Assembly (NCBI GenBank): GCA_011364965.1 | Contig: RDOB01000004.1 | Span: forward strand, 180,369-244,368 | Length of the DNA stretch: 64,000 nt | Direction of reading: 5' to 3' | Source of the DNA: Candidatus Heimdallarchaeota archaeon | Lineage (GTDB): Archaea > Asgardarchaeota > Heimdallarchaeia > Hodarchaeales > Hodarchaeaceae | Shown: piece after piece, positions 26,837 through 34,992 of the stretch | Numbering within the stretch: position 1 is the first letter of the stretch | Layout: every line of letters starts with the position of its first letter | Notes under the pieces: generated by a model | Seen by the model: only the letters and a program-made list of their open reading frames with translations | Database searches by the model: none | Told to the model about the DNA's origin: nothing | Made by a program: the position numbers and the translations under genes

Positions 26837-27391
26837 TTATCTTTTAATATATACATTCTTCCAACATTGAACCCAATTCGCTATTTTTTGAAAAAGAATC
26901 CTTTCAGACGCAGTTAGATCGGTTCGCTTCTTACTCAAGAGATTCTTATTATCTGCCATCTTAACCAATTTCGAGAGTCTTTCTTTGGTTAGCTGATAAA
27001 ATTTTGCTCTTTGACGTTTTAACTCTAGTTCGCTATAACTAGATTCGATTTGTAATTCTGAAAGTAAGTATTCTTTCGCTAAAAGGTGCAAATATGGATG
27101 GATTTGTTGCAAATCCCCGGATCGAATCTCATTCCGAACTGCATTTGTCAGACTTTGTAAAGAAAGAGGATACTCTTCTGTAAAATCTTCGATTATATCT
27201 TTTTCAGCTAGATAAATGGCGATGAAATGTGGTATGCTAATTCTGCTACCACGAGGAGTTAAGGGGATTTTTATCCCTTCAAACGAGAATCCAGAGAATT
27301 CTTGAATGAATTTAACTGAGATTGGCTCATGTGACATCTGAAATGCTAATCTTGTCATCTCCTCATCAAGCTCTGTTTCGTAACCATCCAT
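26837..27391 (-). CDS. GINS complex subunit (Gins23-like)
   Basis: A 184-residue protein located immediately upstream of mcm, the position of archaeal GINS genes. The N-terminus has a small beta-type domain (ISVKFIQEFSGFSFEGIKIPLTPRG), followed by a helical domain (LLSELQIESSYSELELKRQRAKFYQLTKERL). This B-then-A order matches the Psf2/Psf3-type (Gins23) subunit. The complex bridges MCM and the polymerase machinery. Identity rests on the context and this domain order. Confidence 0.8.
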   Translation of the reverse strand: MDGYETELDEEMTRLAFQMSHEPISVKFIQEFSGFSFEGIKIPLTPRGSRISIPHFIAIYLAEKDIIEDFTEEYPLSLQSLTNAVRNEIRSGDLQQIHPYLHLLAKEYLLSELQIESSYSELELKRQRAKFYQLTKERLSKLVKMADNKNLLSKKRTDLTASERILFQKIANWVQCWKNVYIKR

Positions 27392-27804
27392 TTTGGCATT
27401 TCCTCATTTGGAAGTTTGATTTAGAACCCTTACTGTCTAATATATGTCCATTCATTGGTCTGTTTAACGAACCCACTTAATACCTAACAATATTTTCAAT
27501 CTTACAAGTGCTTTATTGTACTTTTCTATACCTAGAATAGGTTGAAAGGTCCCTGTATCGTCTTATTTCAGGATGTACTAGAAATCTTAGAATATAAGAA
27601 CTCCCCTCAGTATAAATAAAAGAAAATTCTTCTTATTCCAGAGTTCAGGGAAATTTTGAACATAGAAATAAGAAAAAAGCTCTTGTACTATAATGAGAAG
27701 ATTTTCTATAGGGGATAGAAGATTTAAATATACTCCAGTACGAAAAAATTTTGTCTTTTCCGATTTATAATTATTTTGAATGAGAGGAAAATAGGAAATA
27801 TGAT
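27392..27804. other. Intergenic region between orc1 and GINS-mcm operon
   Basis: The region is 413 bases and A+T-rich, and holds the promoter of the GINS-mcm operon. The sequence ACTCCAGTACGAAAAAA near 27733-27749 faintly resembles origin-recognition-box consensus CTCCAGTGGAAAC, but only once. No gene is apparent. Confidence 0.35.
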
Positions 27805-29025
27805 CTATTCTTTCTCAAACCTTTTTGAAATAAAAACTTCAATCCGCTCTATCAAAACTGCTGCTGGAACGTCATGAATGGTTAATCTCGCACGTACGCC
27901 CTTTCGACCTTTAACTCCTTTTGTAACTTTTCCTAAAATCCCTATTGTTTCTAAGGTTGCCAGATAGTTACGAAATGCAGCTTCTCCATTTGGTCGGACA
28001 TTCCATTCTTCACATATAATTCTATAATTTTTAAAAGAATGCTCAATTGTCGTTGCGGTGATACCTTTATGATGTAATCTTCTTGCAATACTTAATGCTG
28101 CAAAAAGCTCATGAGTGTTTAGCTCTTCTAAAATATCAGCCCTCATTTCGGGAAATACATCATTTTTCGCTCTGCGAATAAGCTCTGGTGTTAATTCATC
28201 CATTCTTCTTTGATCTGCTGCTCGTCCTGCCCGATAGAGTGTTTCTATCCCATGACGAAGGTTTTTTGTTTGATCAGATATCTCTGCAACCATATCAATA
28301 ATATCTTCTGAGATGGCTGAACTCTTAAATGCTAAACTAGAACGATAATTGAATATCTCACGTGTTTCATCATAAGAATAAGGATGAAATTGTAGAACAT
28401 CAGCTATTCTCTGGGATACCATTGAGGAAAGAGTTACTTTCCATTCGGTTGGTCGACTAATCATAATCAAGGATATCCTGTGTTCAGACCCGAATTCTTC
28501 AGGGAGATGAATAAATCCCCGAATGTCCTTCTGGGGTAACACACTTACTTCATCCAAAATTAATATCAAATAGGCCTGTTCAGAATTCAATCTACGAATT
28601 AATATGTCTGTAGATTCCTCATCACTGAAACCTCGACTCGCTACTCCAAACTGATCCCGTAAAAAACTTCGTAATATTGAGGTTTTAGTTCTAGCAGTCC
28701 AGCAATTCTTATAATCAGTATATAACTTAATATGATATTTCATAGCCATGGATTGAAGATGTTCTACAGTATATCTAGCTGTGACTGTTTTACCTACTCC
28801 TGCAGGACCAGTAAGGGCAATATTAGTAGAAAAACCTTCAGTTCCTCCTTTCTCTGATAAAAATAGAGGGCGAAAATTTTGAGATATTCTTCTAATTACA
28901 TCCTCTCTATATTTTAAATTTTCGGGAATATAGAATTGATTGAGAGTTCTTTCTCCTCCATGTTTGAAAACGGAGGATGAAAATAGGGCATCTTGAATAA
29001 TATCCTCAGAATTCCTTTCACTCAT
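27805..29025 (-). CDS. orc1: Orc1/Cdc6-type replication initiator
   Basis: This AAA+ initiator binds origins and helps load MCM. Visible motifs are Walker A GPAGVGKTVT (about residues 69-78), Walker B ILILDEVSVL (about 152-161) and sensor 1 LIMISRPTEWK. The C-terminal part (ITATTIEHSFKNYRIICEEW onwards) has the winged-helix fold that contacts origin DNA. The length, 406 residues, is normal. The gene is followed on the same strand by the GINS-mcm-hel308 operon. Confidence 0.95.
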   Translation of the reverse strand: MSERNSEDIIQDALFSSSVFKHGGERTLNQFYIPENLKYREDVIRRISQNFRPLFLSEKGGTEGFSTNIALTGPAGVGKTVTARYTVEHLQSMAMKYHIKLYTDYKNCWTARTKTSILRSFLRDQFGVASRGFSDEESTDILIRRLNSEQAYLILILDEVSVLPQKDIRGFIHLPEEFGSEHRISLIMISRPTEWKVTLSSMVSQRIADVLQFHPYSYDETREIFNYRSSLAFKSSAISEDIIDMVAEISDQTKNLRHGIETLYRAGRAADQRRMDELTPELIRRAKNDVFPEMRADILEELNTHELFAALSIARRLHHKGITATTIEHSFKNYRIICEEWNVRPNGEAAFRNYLATLETIGILGKVTKGVKGRKGVRARLTIHDVPAAVLIERIEVFISKRFEKE

Positions 29026-29170
29026 GCTTTATTATCCCTCAAGGTGAGAGAGTTTAGCTCTAGGGAGCTAACACAATTTAACCGATAAGTTAAACACGAA
29101 AATATATTTACTAACTACTTCTAGGGTTACTTTTAAAGTCGTTAGTTAGGTCAAATAAATTAATTAATAA
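29026..29170. other. Possible replication origin / orc1 promoter region
   Basis: This short gap between orc1 and the deacetylase gene contains three inverted repeats: TTAGCTC-TAGG-GAGCTAA (29054-29071), TTTAAC-CGATAA-GTTAAA (29077-29094) and an outer CTAACTA/TTAGTTAG pair near 29109-29148. An A+T-rich tract follows (AAATAAATTAATTAATAATTAA). Archaeal origins often lie beside orc1/cdc6, and the initiator can also repress its own promoter, so either use fits. No canonical origin-recognition-box sequence was recognised. Confidence 0.35.
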
Positions 29171-30349
29171 TTAATCACTATAGAATTGCTTGCAATTAGC
29201 CCAAACTCCTGTATCCCGTAATTCTTCTTTTAATATTTGTAAGTATTGTCTATTTGCTTCCTCCACTAGGGTATGCTGATCAATTTTTTTAGGATCAATA
29301 GGTTGATCTTTTATTTTCGCACTCACTCTAGTATTAAATTTGTCTTTACAGTATTTAATCCATTCTAAGGGAGCATCGTCAGGTAAATCAAAACCAGCGA
29401 CTCCAGCTAATGATGCTAACCAAACACGTGCAACTGAATCTGGATTATAACCCCCCCCACCAAGCATTAATAATTTACCCCTTGCAGAGCAGTTATTCGT
29501 GAGTTCCTTAATTCTTTGGCCAAGATAGTTATATAATTCAGTCGATAAAGCAAGATTCCCAAGAAGATCACGAAAATGACCATCAGCCCCACATTGCCAA
29601 ACAACAAACTGAGGATCAAATTCCTTCCATAAACAGGGTACGATTTCTTCAAATATCTCAATATAGAGTTTATCCCATGTTCCTGGAAATAGAGGAATAT
29701 TAACACTATAGCCTATCCCTTCACCTTCTCCAATCTCGTTGGAGAATCCTGTACCTGGAAAAATAAACTGAGGAGATTCATGAATCGAAATTCCAAGAAC
29801 TCCTCTTTCTCTATAAAACGCATCTAATACTCCATCTCCTGCATGCACATCAGTGTCTATATAGAGGATTCTTTCAATATTATATTCTTGTTGAAGATAT
29901 TTTATCCCAATCACAACATCATTATAGTAACAAAAACCAGCAGCACGTTCTGGAAACGCATGATGAAGTCCAGCCATCATTGAAAAAGCATGATCAACAT
30001 CTCCATCTAAAATTCGTTTTGCTCCTTCTAATGTTCCACCTACAATCAGTTGAGACGATTCATGCATTCTGGGGAAAACGGGGCAGTCTCCTCCTCCTAA
30101 TCCTAATCTCGGACGAGAACCATCTCCAATTATAGACAATGCTTTCATTGCTTCAAGGTATAAGGGAGTATGAAAGCGCAAAATATCAGAATCAGATGCG
30201 GGAGAAGGAATAAACTCTTGAAGATTTGGGAAATCTAAGCTTTTTAGCAGCTTGTAGGGGATTAGTAATCTTCGTGGGTTCATTGGATGCTCATCCCCTA
30301 AATTATATTCTGCGTATTCATCGCTCCAAATAATTCCAGTTTTCACCAT
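29171..30349 (-). CDS. Class I HDAC/AcuC-like deacetylase
   Basis: A zinc-dependent deacetylase-fold protein (393 residues from ATG 30349; an upstream GTG at 30361 is also possible). GLHHAFPERAAGFCYYNDV carries the catalytic HH pair, YIDTDVHAGDGV carries zinc ligands Asp and His, QCGADGHFRDLLGNLALS has the third ligand Asp, and GGGGYNPDSVARVW has the catalytic Tyr. The family usually has DVHHGDG, so the second His is replaced by Ala here; that residue is not a metal ligand. Substrates may be acetylated proteins or small molecules. Archaeal members are known, and histone substrates are unproven. Confidence 0.88.
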   Translation of the reverse strand: MVKTGIIWSDEYAEYNLGDEHPMNPRRLLIPYKLLKSLDFPNLQEFIPSPASDSDILRFHTPLYLEAMKALSIIGDGSRPRLGLGGGDCPVFPRMHESSQLIVGGTLEGAKRILDGDVDHAFSMMAGLHHAFPERAAGFCYYNDVVIGIKYLQQEYNIERILYIDTDVHAGDGVLDAFYRERGVLGISIHESPQFIFPGTGFSNEIGEGEGIGYSVNIPLFPGTWDKLYIEIFEEIVPCLWKEFDPQFVVWQCGADGHFRDLLGNLALSTELYNYLGQRIKELTNNCSARGKLLMLGGGGYNPDSVARVWLASLAGVAGFDLPDDAPLEWIKYCKDKFNTRVSAKIKDQPIDPKKIDQHTLVEEANRQYLQILKEELRDTGVWANCKQFYSD

Positions 30350-30560
30350 TTCTTTTACCACTTTAAGATTTAGAAAGCCCGGAGATGTCTTAAGATTCTG
30401 CGAATTCTCTCAATACGGTCCCCGTTAACAGCTTAATATCTGTTCTATTTCGAGAATCAGGAATTAACAAATAATGAGTTAATCTTTTAAATCGCTACAA
30501 TCATAAATATAATTCGAGAATATTCAATACTAGCAATAAAATTAAGGGAATTTCATAATC

Positions 30561-31145
30561 ATGTCGAAAAAGAATGCAAAAATTAGTGTTTTAGGCTTAG
30601 ATAGAGCAGGCAAAACCACTATGTTACAAAGGTTAAAAACTGGCAGATGGATACCTGACACGACTCCTACTATTGGGATGAATGCAGAAACTATTCAGAT
30701 TGGTGATGTGACTTTCTCTGCTTGGGATCTTGGGGGACAACTTCAATTTAGAAGAGCTCTATGGGAGATGTATACTAAAAATTCAGCAGGATTGATCTAT
30801 GTTGTTGATGTGAGCGATGCCAGTCGTTACCCAGAGGCTAGGAATAATTTATGGCGCATGTTACGAATGAATCATCTTAAGGATATACCTCTTGCGATTT
30901 TTGCTAATAAAGTGGATTTAGTTGATTGTACAGAAGAAGATTTAGCTAATTTTATGGGTATTAACAAAAAAATGAGTCGAGTTCTTAATATCTTTAAAAC
31001 AAGTGCTAAAACTGGTGAAGGAATTCGTAAGGGAATATATTGGTTAGCTGACGCGATCGAGGAAGGAAAACAAACGAAGATGGACATGTACCAGACCAAA
31101 TTACTATTTGGTAGGACCTCGACTATTATAGGTCTAGAAATCTAG
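30561..31145 (+). CDS. Arf-family small GTPase
   Basis: The 194-residue GTPase has GLDRAGKTTM (G1), TPTIGMN (switch I with the Arf-like TPTIG element), WDLGGQLQFR (G3, the Arf/SRP-receptor-beta type), NKVDL (G4) and TSAKTGEG (G5). The WDxGGQ motif is diagnostic of the Arf/Sar family. It lacks an N-terminal amphipathic helix and the myristoylation glycine (MSKKNAK), so membrane binding is probably through another element. Arf-like GTPases are enriched in Asgard archaea. It is separated from the next minus-strand gene by zero bases, stop against stop. Confidence 0.93.
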   Translation: MSKKNAKISVLGLDRAGKTTMLQRLKTGRWIPDTTPTIGMNAETIQIGDVTFSAWDLGGQLQFRRALWEMYTKNSAGLIYVVDVSDASRYPEARNNLWRMLRMNHLKDIPLAIFANKVDLVDCTEEDLANFMGINKKMSRVLNIFKTSAKTGEGIRKGIYWLADAIEEGKQTKMDMYQTKLLFGRTSTIIGLEI

Positions 31146-31901
31146 CTATATCCCAACTTTTATTCTTGTAATGTTGATCGCATGTTCGATCAACTCTTTG
31201 TCTTCTTTATAGAAGTGTTCTTCATCTTTTCGGAGCCATTTTTCAGCTTGGATCGCAAAAGACGCGTTCTTTACTAAATATGCTTTTAATAGTAATTTAG
31301 TTCCTTGAAAAATGAAGCTTTCAGTAATAGATTTAGGAAGCATCCCTGCTAATTCTGCCATCAAATGCGAAGCCTCAAAAACATCATTCCCTAAAAATCT
31401 ACATAAAATCGCGCAGGAATAATTCAATGAAGCGTTAATTAGGAAATTCATCTCTAAATGTTTCTCGCCTGCAGCAAGATAATCTTTGCAGGCATTCTGG
31501 TACTGCTCAGTTATCTCTTTCATGGTCTCTTTTGGAGGATGTGGTTCCTTGGGGACAGCTTCAAGAAACGCAGATCCAAAATCAGAGTTCCGTAGCTCTT
31601 CAAGAATTTCAGAGGTTATATTTTCTTTGTATAAATAAGAATTATCACTGAATGGGGATTTGAGGGGACTCTCAGGAATGGGAGGGCGTACTAATAGATT
31701 TTCAGGAAAGGCAGGGGGCGGAGATGGAAGAACTGGTGGCAAATTTGAATTTTTTTCTGTATTAGTTTCTCCTGTACGAGGAGGGGAAGAGGAGGAGAAA
31801 AAATTAGGTCTACGAAGATCAGATTTTGATATATCGTCAAGAGAGGGAGGAACTGGGAGATTAGAAATTTCCTCTTTCTTTTTCTGTTTTGTTGGGGGCA
31901 T
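31146..31901 (-). CDS. Proline-rich N-terminus, helical C-terminal domain protein, unknown
   Basis: A 251-residue protein. The first about 100 residues are low-complexity and rich in P, S and K (PPVLPSPPPAFPENLLVRPP). The remainder is helical (NACKDYLAAGEKHLEMNFLINASLNY) and looks like TPR or a related helical-repeat fold. The convergent position next to an Arf-like GTPase suggests, without proof, a partner or effector. The plus-strand ORF over its N-terminus (31660-31932) is a glycine/arginine-rich shadow. Confidence 0.6.
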   Translation of the reverse strand: MPPTKQKKKEEISNLPVPPSLDDISKSDLRRPNFFSSSSPPRTGETNTEKNSNLPPVLPSPPPAFPENLLVRPPIPESPLKSPFSDNSYLYKENITSEILEELRNSDFGSAFLEAVPKEPHPPKETMKEITEQYQNACKDYLAAGEKHLEMNFLINASLNYSCAILCRFLGNDVFEASHLMAELAGMLPKSITESFIFQGTKLLLKAYLVKNASFAIQAEKWLRKDEEHFYKEDKELIEHAINITRIKVGI

Positions 31902-32034
31902 CTTTATCTATCCCTCTAAAAAGAGAAAATGATCCAGCACAGTCAACTAGAATTCATACTCAATGGAGTTTAAAAAGACTTTCAAGTTGATCAATTTTAT
32001 CCCTTATTCTAAAAGGGGATTGATGATGAGCTAG

Positions 32035-32610
32035 ATGGAAGTCGAAATAAAGATCCCTCTCAAAGAGTATTTTCTGACGTACTCAGATGCGGTTTTTTAT
32101 TTTACAGAAACCCTCGGTTCTCCATCAGAAGATCTGTATCAAAAAGATACATATTTTCAAAGCCCTATACATAATTTTTGGCAAACAGATGAAGCTTTTA
32201 GGTTAAGAGAAACCCAAGTTAGCTCAGGGTCAGAAAAAATTGAAATGACTTATAAAGGAGCAAAAATAGGGCAATCAATGAAGATAAGAGAAGAAACCAC
32301 TGTTTTAATCTCAAATGCCAAGGATTTGAAAACAATTCTGCACAAACTTGGTTTTACTTCCCATATTGTGGTTGAGAAGCAGCGGATAAACTGGGTAAGA
32401 GATAATTTCACTCTATCGTTAGATCAAGTGAAGGATCTAGGTATCTTTTTAGAATTAGAAGCCACTATTCCAAAAGAAGAAATAGATGAAAGAATAACAG
32501 ATATCTTTCAGAAAAAAGTTCAAGAAATATTACCTTCATGGAATGGTAATGAAGACCGAAAGTCATATTTAGAACTGTTGATTACCAAAGAAGAGATTGA
32601 TGAAGGATAG
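32035..32610 (+). CDS. CYTH-domain phosphohydrolase/cyclase-like protein
   Basis: The start MEVEIKIPL is the ExExK signature of the CYTH fold, found in thiamine triphosphatases and class IV adenylyl cyclases. Later charged strands (FRLRETQ, IEMTYKGAK, MKIREETTV, VVEKQRINW, FLELEATIP) supply the expected metal and phosphate-binding residues of the triphosphate tunnel. At 191 residues the length is typical. The biochemical activity, cyclase or triphosphatase, cannot be inferred. It overlaps the next gene's start by 11 bases. Confidence 0.85.
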   Translation: MEVEIKIPLKEYFLTYSDAVFYFTETLGSPSEDLYQKDTYFQSPIHNFWQTDEAFRLRETQVSSGSEKIEMTYKGAKIGQSMKIREETTVLISNAKDLKTILHKLGFTSHIVVEKQRINWVRDNFTLSLDQVKDLGIFLELEATIPKEEIDERITDIFQKKVQEILPSWNGNEDRKSYLELLITKEEIDEG

Positions 32611-33532
32611 AACCCAATTGGTCAACGGATCTATGAATAAAGCATTTGTTGAAAGATGGGAGAAAATATACGGAGTTGAGCAGACAAAATTAATTATTAA
32701 GAGATTAAAAGGATCCGATCCAAAGATAATAACGCCTAATAAGTTGAAAATTAGCTTAATTGAGCTAAAAAATAGATTAATGCCAAGAGGATTTAAGTTC
32801 AAAGCTCTTCCGCAATGGAATTCTTTGATTGTAAGATATGAGCCCTTTAGCATTGTCTCGAGTCTGGAATATTTATCAGGATTATTCAGTATTCAAGCTC
32901 TAACTAGTCTGATTCCGCCACTGGTATTAGCTCCCAAGAGTAATTCTGTCGTTGGGGATCTCTCTGCGGCCCCAGGAATAAAAACTTGTTTACTTGCTCA
33001 AGAAATGGAGAACACAGGGATCTTGATAGCTATAGAGAAATCGAAACACCGACTGTCTGCTTTGAAATCTAATATTACTCGAATGGGGGTACTAAACTCC
33101 ATAATTCTGCATTATGACTCAACCAGATTAAGTAAATTGTCACTAAAATTTGATCACATCTTACTTGATGCCCCTTGTTCTGGAACTGGATTAAAACTAA
33201 GTAAAGATAAACGAATGTCTCCTAAAACAATTAAGGATATAGGAAAACATACTAGGATTCAAAATACATTACTAGAGAACGCATGGATGACCTTAAAAGA
33301 TGAAGGTACCCTTGTATACTCAGTATGTAGCTTAGAGCCAGAGGAGGGAGAAATTCAGGTCGATAAATTCCTAGATCAACATCCAGAAGCTAAAATTCTT
33401 GCTTTACCCATCGAGGAAGGAGAATCTAGAGAAGGATTAGCTGATATTAAACCTGATCTTAGGAATACTCGCAGGTTTTTTCCACAACCAGGTTATGATG
33501 GGTTTTTCCTTGCTTTATTACAGAAGGGCTGA
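32600..33532 (+). CDS. NOP2/NSUN-family RNA (cytosine-5) methyltransferase
   Basis: An S-adenosylmethionine-dependent RNA m5C methyltransferase. The LDAPCSGTGL motif carries one catalytic-type cysteine and YSVCSLEPEEGE carries the other. GDLSAAPGIKTCLLAQEM is the SAM-binding motif I. The N-terminal about 80 residues form the small RNA-binding pre-domain. The substrate may be rRNA or tRNA. The NIP7-like gene four bases downstream favours rRNA or tRNA maturation. I take ATG 32600, which overlaps the CYTH gene by 11 bases. Confidence 0.92.
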   Translation: MKDRTQLVNGSMNKAFVERWEKIYGVEQTKLIIKRLKGSDPKIITPNKLKISLIELKNRLMPRGFKFKALPQWNSLIVRYEPFSIVSSLEYLSGLFSIQALTSLIPPLVLAPKSNSVVGDLSAAPGIKTCLLAQEMENTGILIAIEKSKHRLSALKSNITRMGVLNSIILHYDSTRLSKLSLKFDHILLDAPCSGTGLKLSKDKRMSPKTIKDIGKHTRIQNTLLENAWMTLKDEGTLVYSVCSLEPEEGEIQVDKFLDQHPEAKILALPIEEGESREGLADIKPDLRNTRRFFPQPGYDGFFLALLQKG

Positions 33533-33535
33533 CCT

Positions 33536-34084
33536 TTGAGGATAGGATTACTTACTAAATTAGAGATTGAGGAGGTAACAAATACTATAAACAAAGTAGC
33601 AGGACTAGAAATAATGGAAAATCTTTTAAGAACAGGAATTTTAGTTAAATTATCCAAACAAAGGCAGGGGGTTTTTTTGCTTGATTCAGGGAAACAGGAA
33701 ATCTGGGAACATCTTAACTCTTTTTTAGAAAAAGGTGAGGGAGAAGCAGTTCATGTGGGATTGAAACTAGGATTCATCATTTCTGGGAAATTTCGGATTG
33801 GAATAGAATCATTGGCTTTTCTAGCTCCATTAATAAGCAGAAAACTGATTTTAGATGAAAATCAAACGCAAAAATATATTTATGGAAGAAATCTCATTCC
33901 ATCAAGTGAAAATCTAAGGAGCCAAGTTATAAAACTGCATCAAGAATATCCAGTAGTTATGGTATTCTCACAAGAAGGCATTCCTATCGGATACGCAAGA
34001 ATAATCTGGAAAAATAGAGTGTTCGTTATTCAGAATCTGGTGGATATCGGAATTTTTCTCCGCTCAGAAAAAAGTGCATTTTAA
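33536..34084 (+). CDS. NIP7-like PUA-domain ribosome-biogenesis protein
   Basis: The 182-residue protein resembles NIP7. The centre (FRIGIESLAFLAPLISRKL, KYIYGRNLIP) and the end (PVVMVFSQEGIPIGYARI, NLVDIGIFLRSE) match the NIP7 pattern FRLxxxALDYLAP, YGN, and DIGEYVR. NIP7 binds rRNA through a C-terminal PUA domain and acts in ribosome assembly; it usually works with NOP2/NSUN-type methylases, which fits the gene just upstream. The start is TTG 33536, three bases after the preceding stop. Confidence 0.85.
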   Translation: MRIGLLTKLEIEEVTNTINKVAGLEIMENLLRTGILVKLSKQRQGVFLLDSGKQEIWEHLNSFLEKGEGEAVHVGLKLGFIISGKFRIGIESLAFLAPLISRKLILDENQTQKYIYGRNLIPSSENLRSQVIKLHQEYPVVMVFSQEGIPIGYARIIWKNRVFVIQNLVDIGIFLRSEKSAF

Positions 34085-34119
34085 TGCCAGAAAAAGATTA
34101 AAAATTGTAATAGAAATTA

Positions 34120-34493
34120 GGGCATTGCTCCAGAGAGTAATCCAGCTTCTGTTCGCAGTTTAAGGGTTACCCCAGTGACTGTTTCTGACATCAATCTAAG
34201 CGCTGTCTCCATTGTCTAATAAAAGACAATATTCTAGCTTGCATTCACTGAGGATGCTCGTTTCATCGTTCCCTTGTTCGTCCTCTGATGATTAACTCAT
34301 CAACTGTTACCAGTGATTTCACATCGTCATTGCCATATAAACAAGGACGTTTCGTTTCTGTAGCAGGGCCCAACCTCTCGATTGACAACAAGATAAATCG
34401 ATGACGATTTAATTTGTTGTTCAGCTTTAATGAATGGCCGGAATTTCCTCAGGTTCTATAAAGAACCCGTAGTCAGACTTCTGGGACAAGCCC
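34120..34493 (-). ncRNA. rnpB: RNase P RNA (archaeal type)
   Basis: The gene-free stretch read on the minus strand carries RNase P conserved segments in order: GAGGAAATTCCGGCC (34436-34450), CTACAGAAACGAAACG, CTGGTAACAGTT, ACGAACAAGGG, TAGATTGATGTC and CGAACAGAAGCTGGATTAC (34135-34155). Pairing supports it. P1: GGGC near the 5' end with GCCC near the 3' end, continuing CAGA/TCTG. P2: TCTGAC/GTCAGA. P3: GGTTCT-TTAT-AGAACC. P4: TCCGGC/GCTGGA. A TATA-like TTTAAATATT lies about 25 bases upstream. The RNA is the catalytic subunit that trims tRNA 5' leaders. The 3' end is approximate. Confidence 0.9.
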
Positions 34494-34992
34494 ATGTTTT
34501 TTAGGTTGCTGGAATATTTAAACTTTTTCAGAAGCTATGATTTCTGAAAAGCAATCCTTTGAATAGTCAATCAATACAGAATAACTTGTTCTAAACTTTC
34601 CATTGCGTGTCGATTATCACTCTTATTTCAGTCTTATTTGAATAGATGATGATCTTTTCTACAACAGGAAATGAATAGTTTATTCAAAAGTTCGGAACAG
34701 TCCCCAACCTAACTTTATATTGGTAGGACTCATGTTTTGTGGTGTAATTAGCTTAATTGTTATCATTCTCATTATTGATAAAAAACAATGAAGCAATTTT
34801 CCTGAACCAAACTTTAAAGCATCTCATTATGCTTGTTATATTTATAGAAACCTAATTCTGGAGAAAAACTTGTACTATCAATAATTGGTATAATATTAAG
34901 GTTGGATTAGTTATGAATAAGTTGTCTTAAGGTTTTTAATCAAAACTGTTTTCCTCGTATTTGCGTTAAATCGTGTGGAGTCTCTTGTAAAA
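34494..34992. other. Intergenic region between RNase P RNA and ABCE1
   Basis: This interval must contain divergent promoters for the RNase P RNA (TATA-like at 34513-34522) and ABCE1. I see no additional gene or clear repeat. Confidence 0.5.

Noticed and set aside
31660-31932. Plus-strand 90-residue ORF
   Set aside because: Glycine/arginine/glutamate-rich, overlapping the N-terminus of a better minus-strand gene; a shadow.
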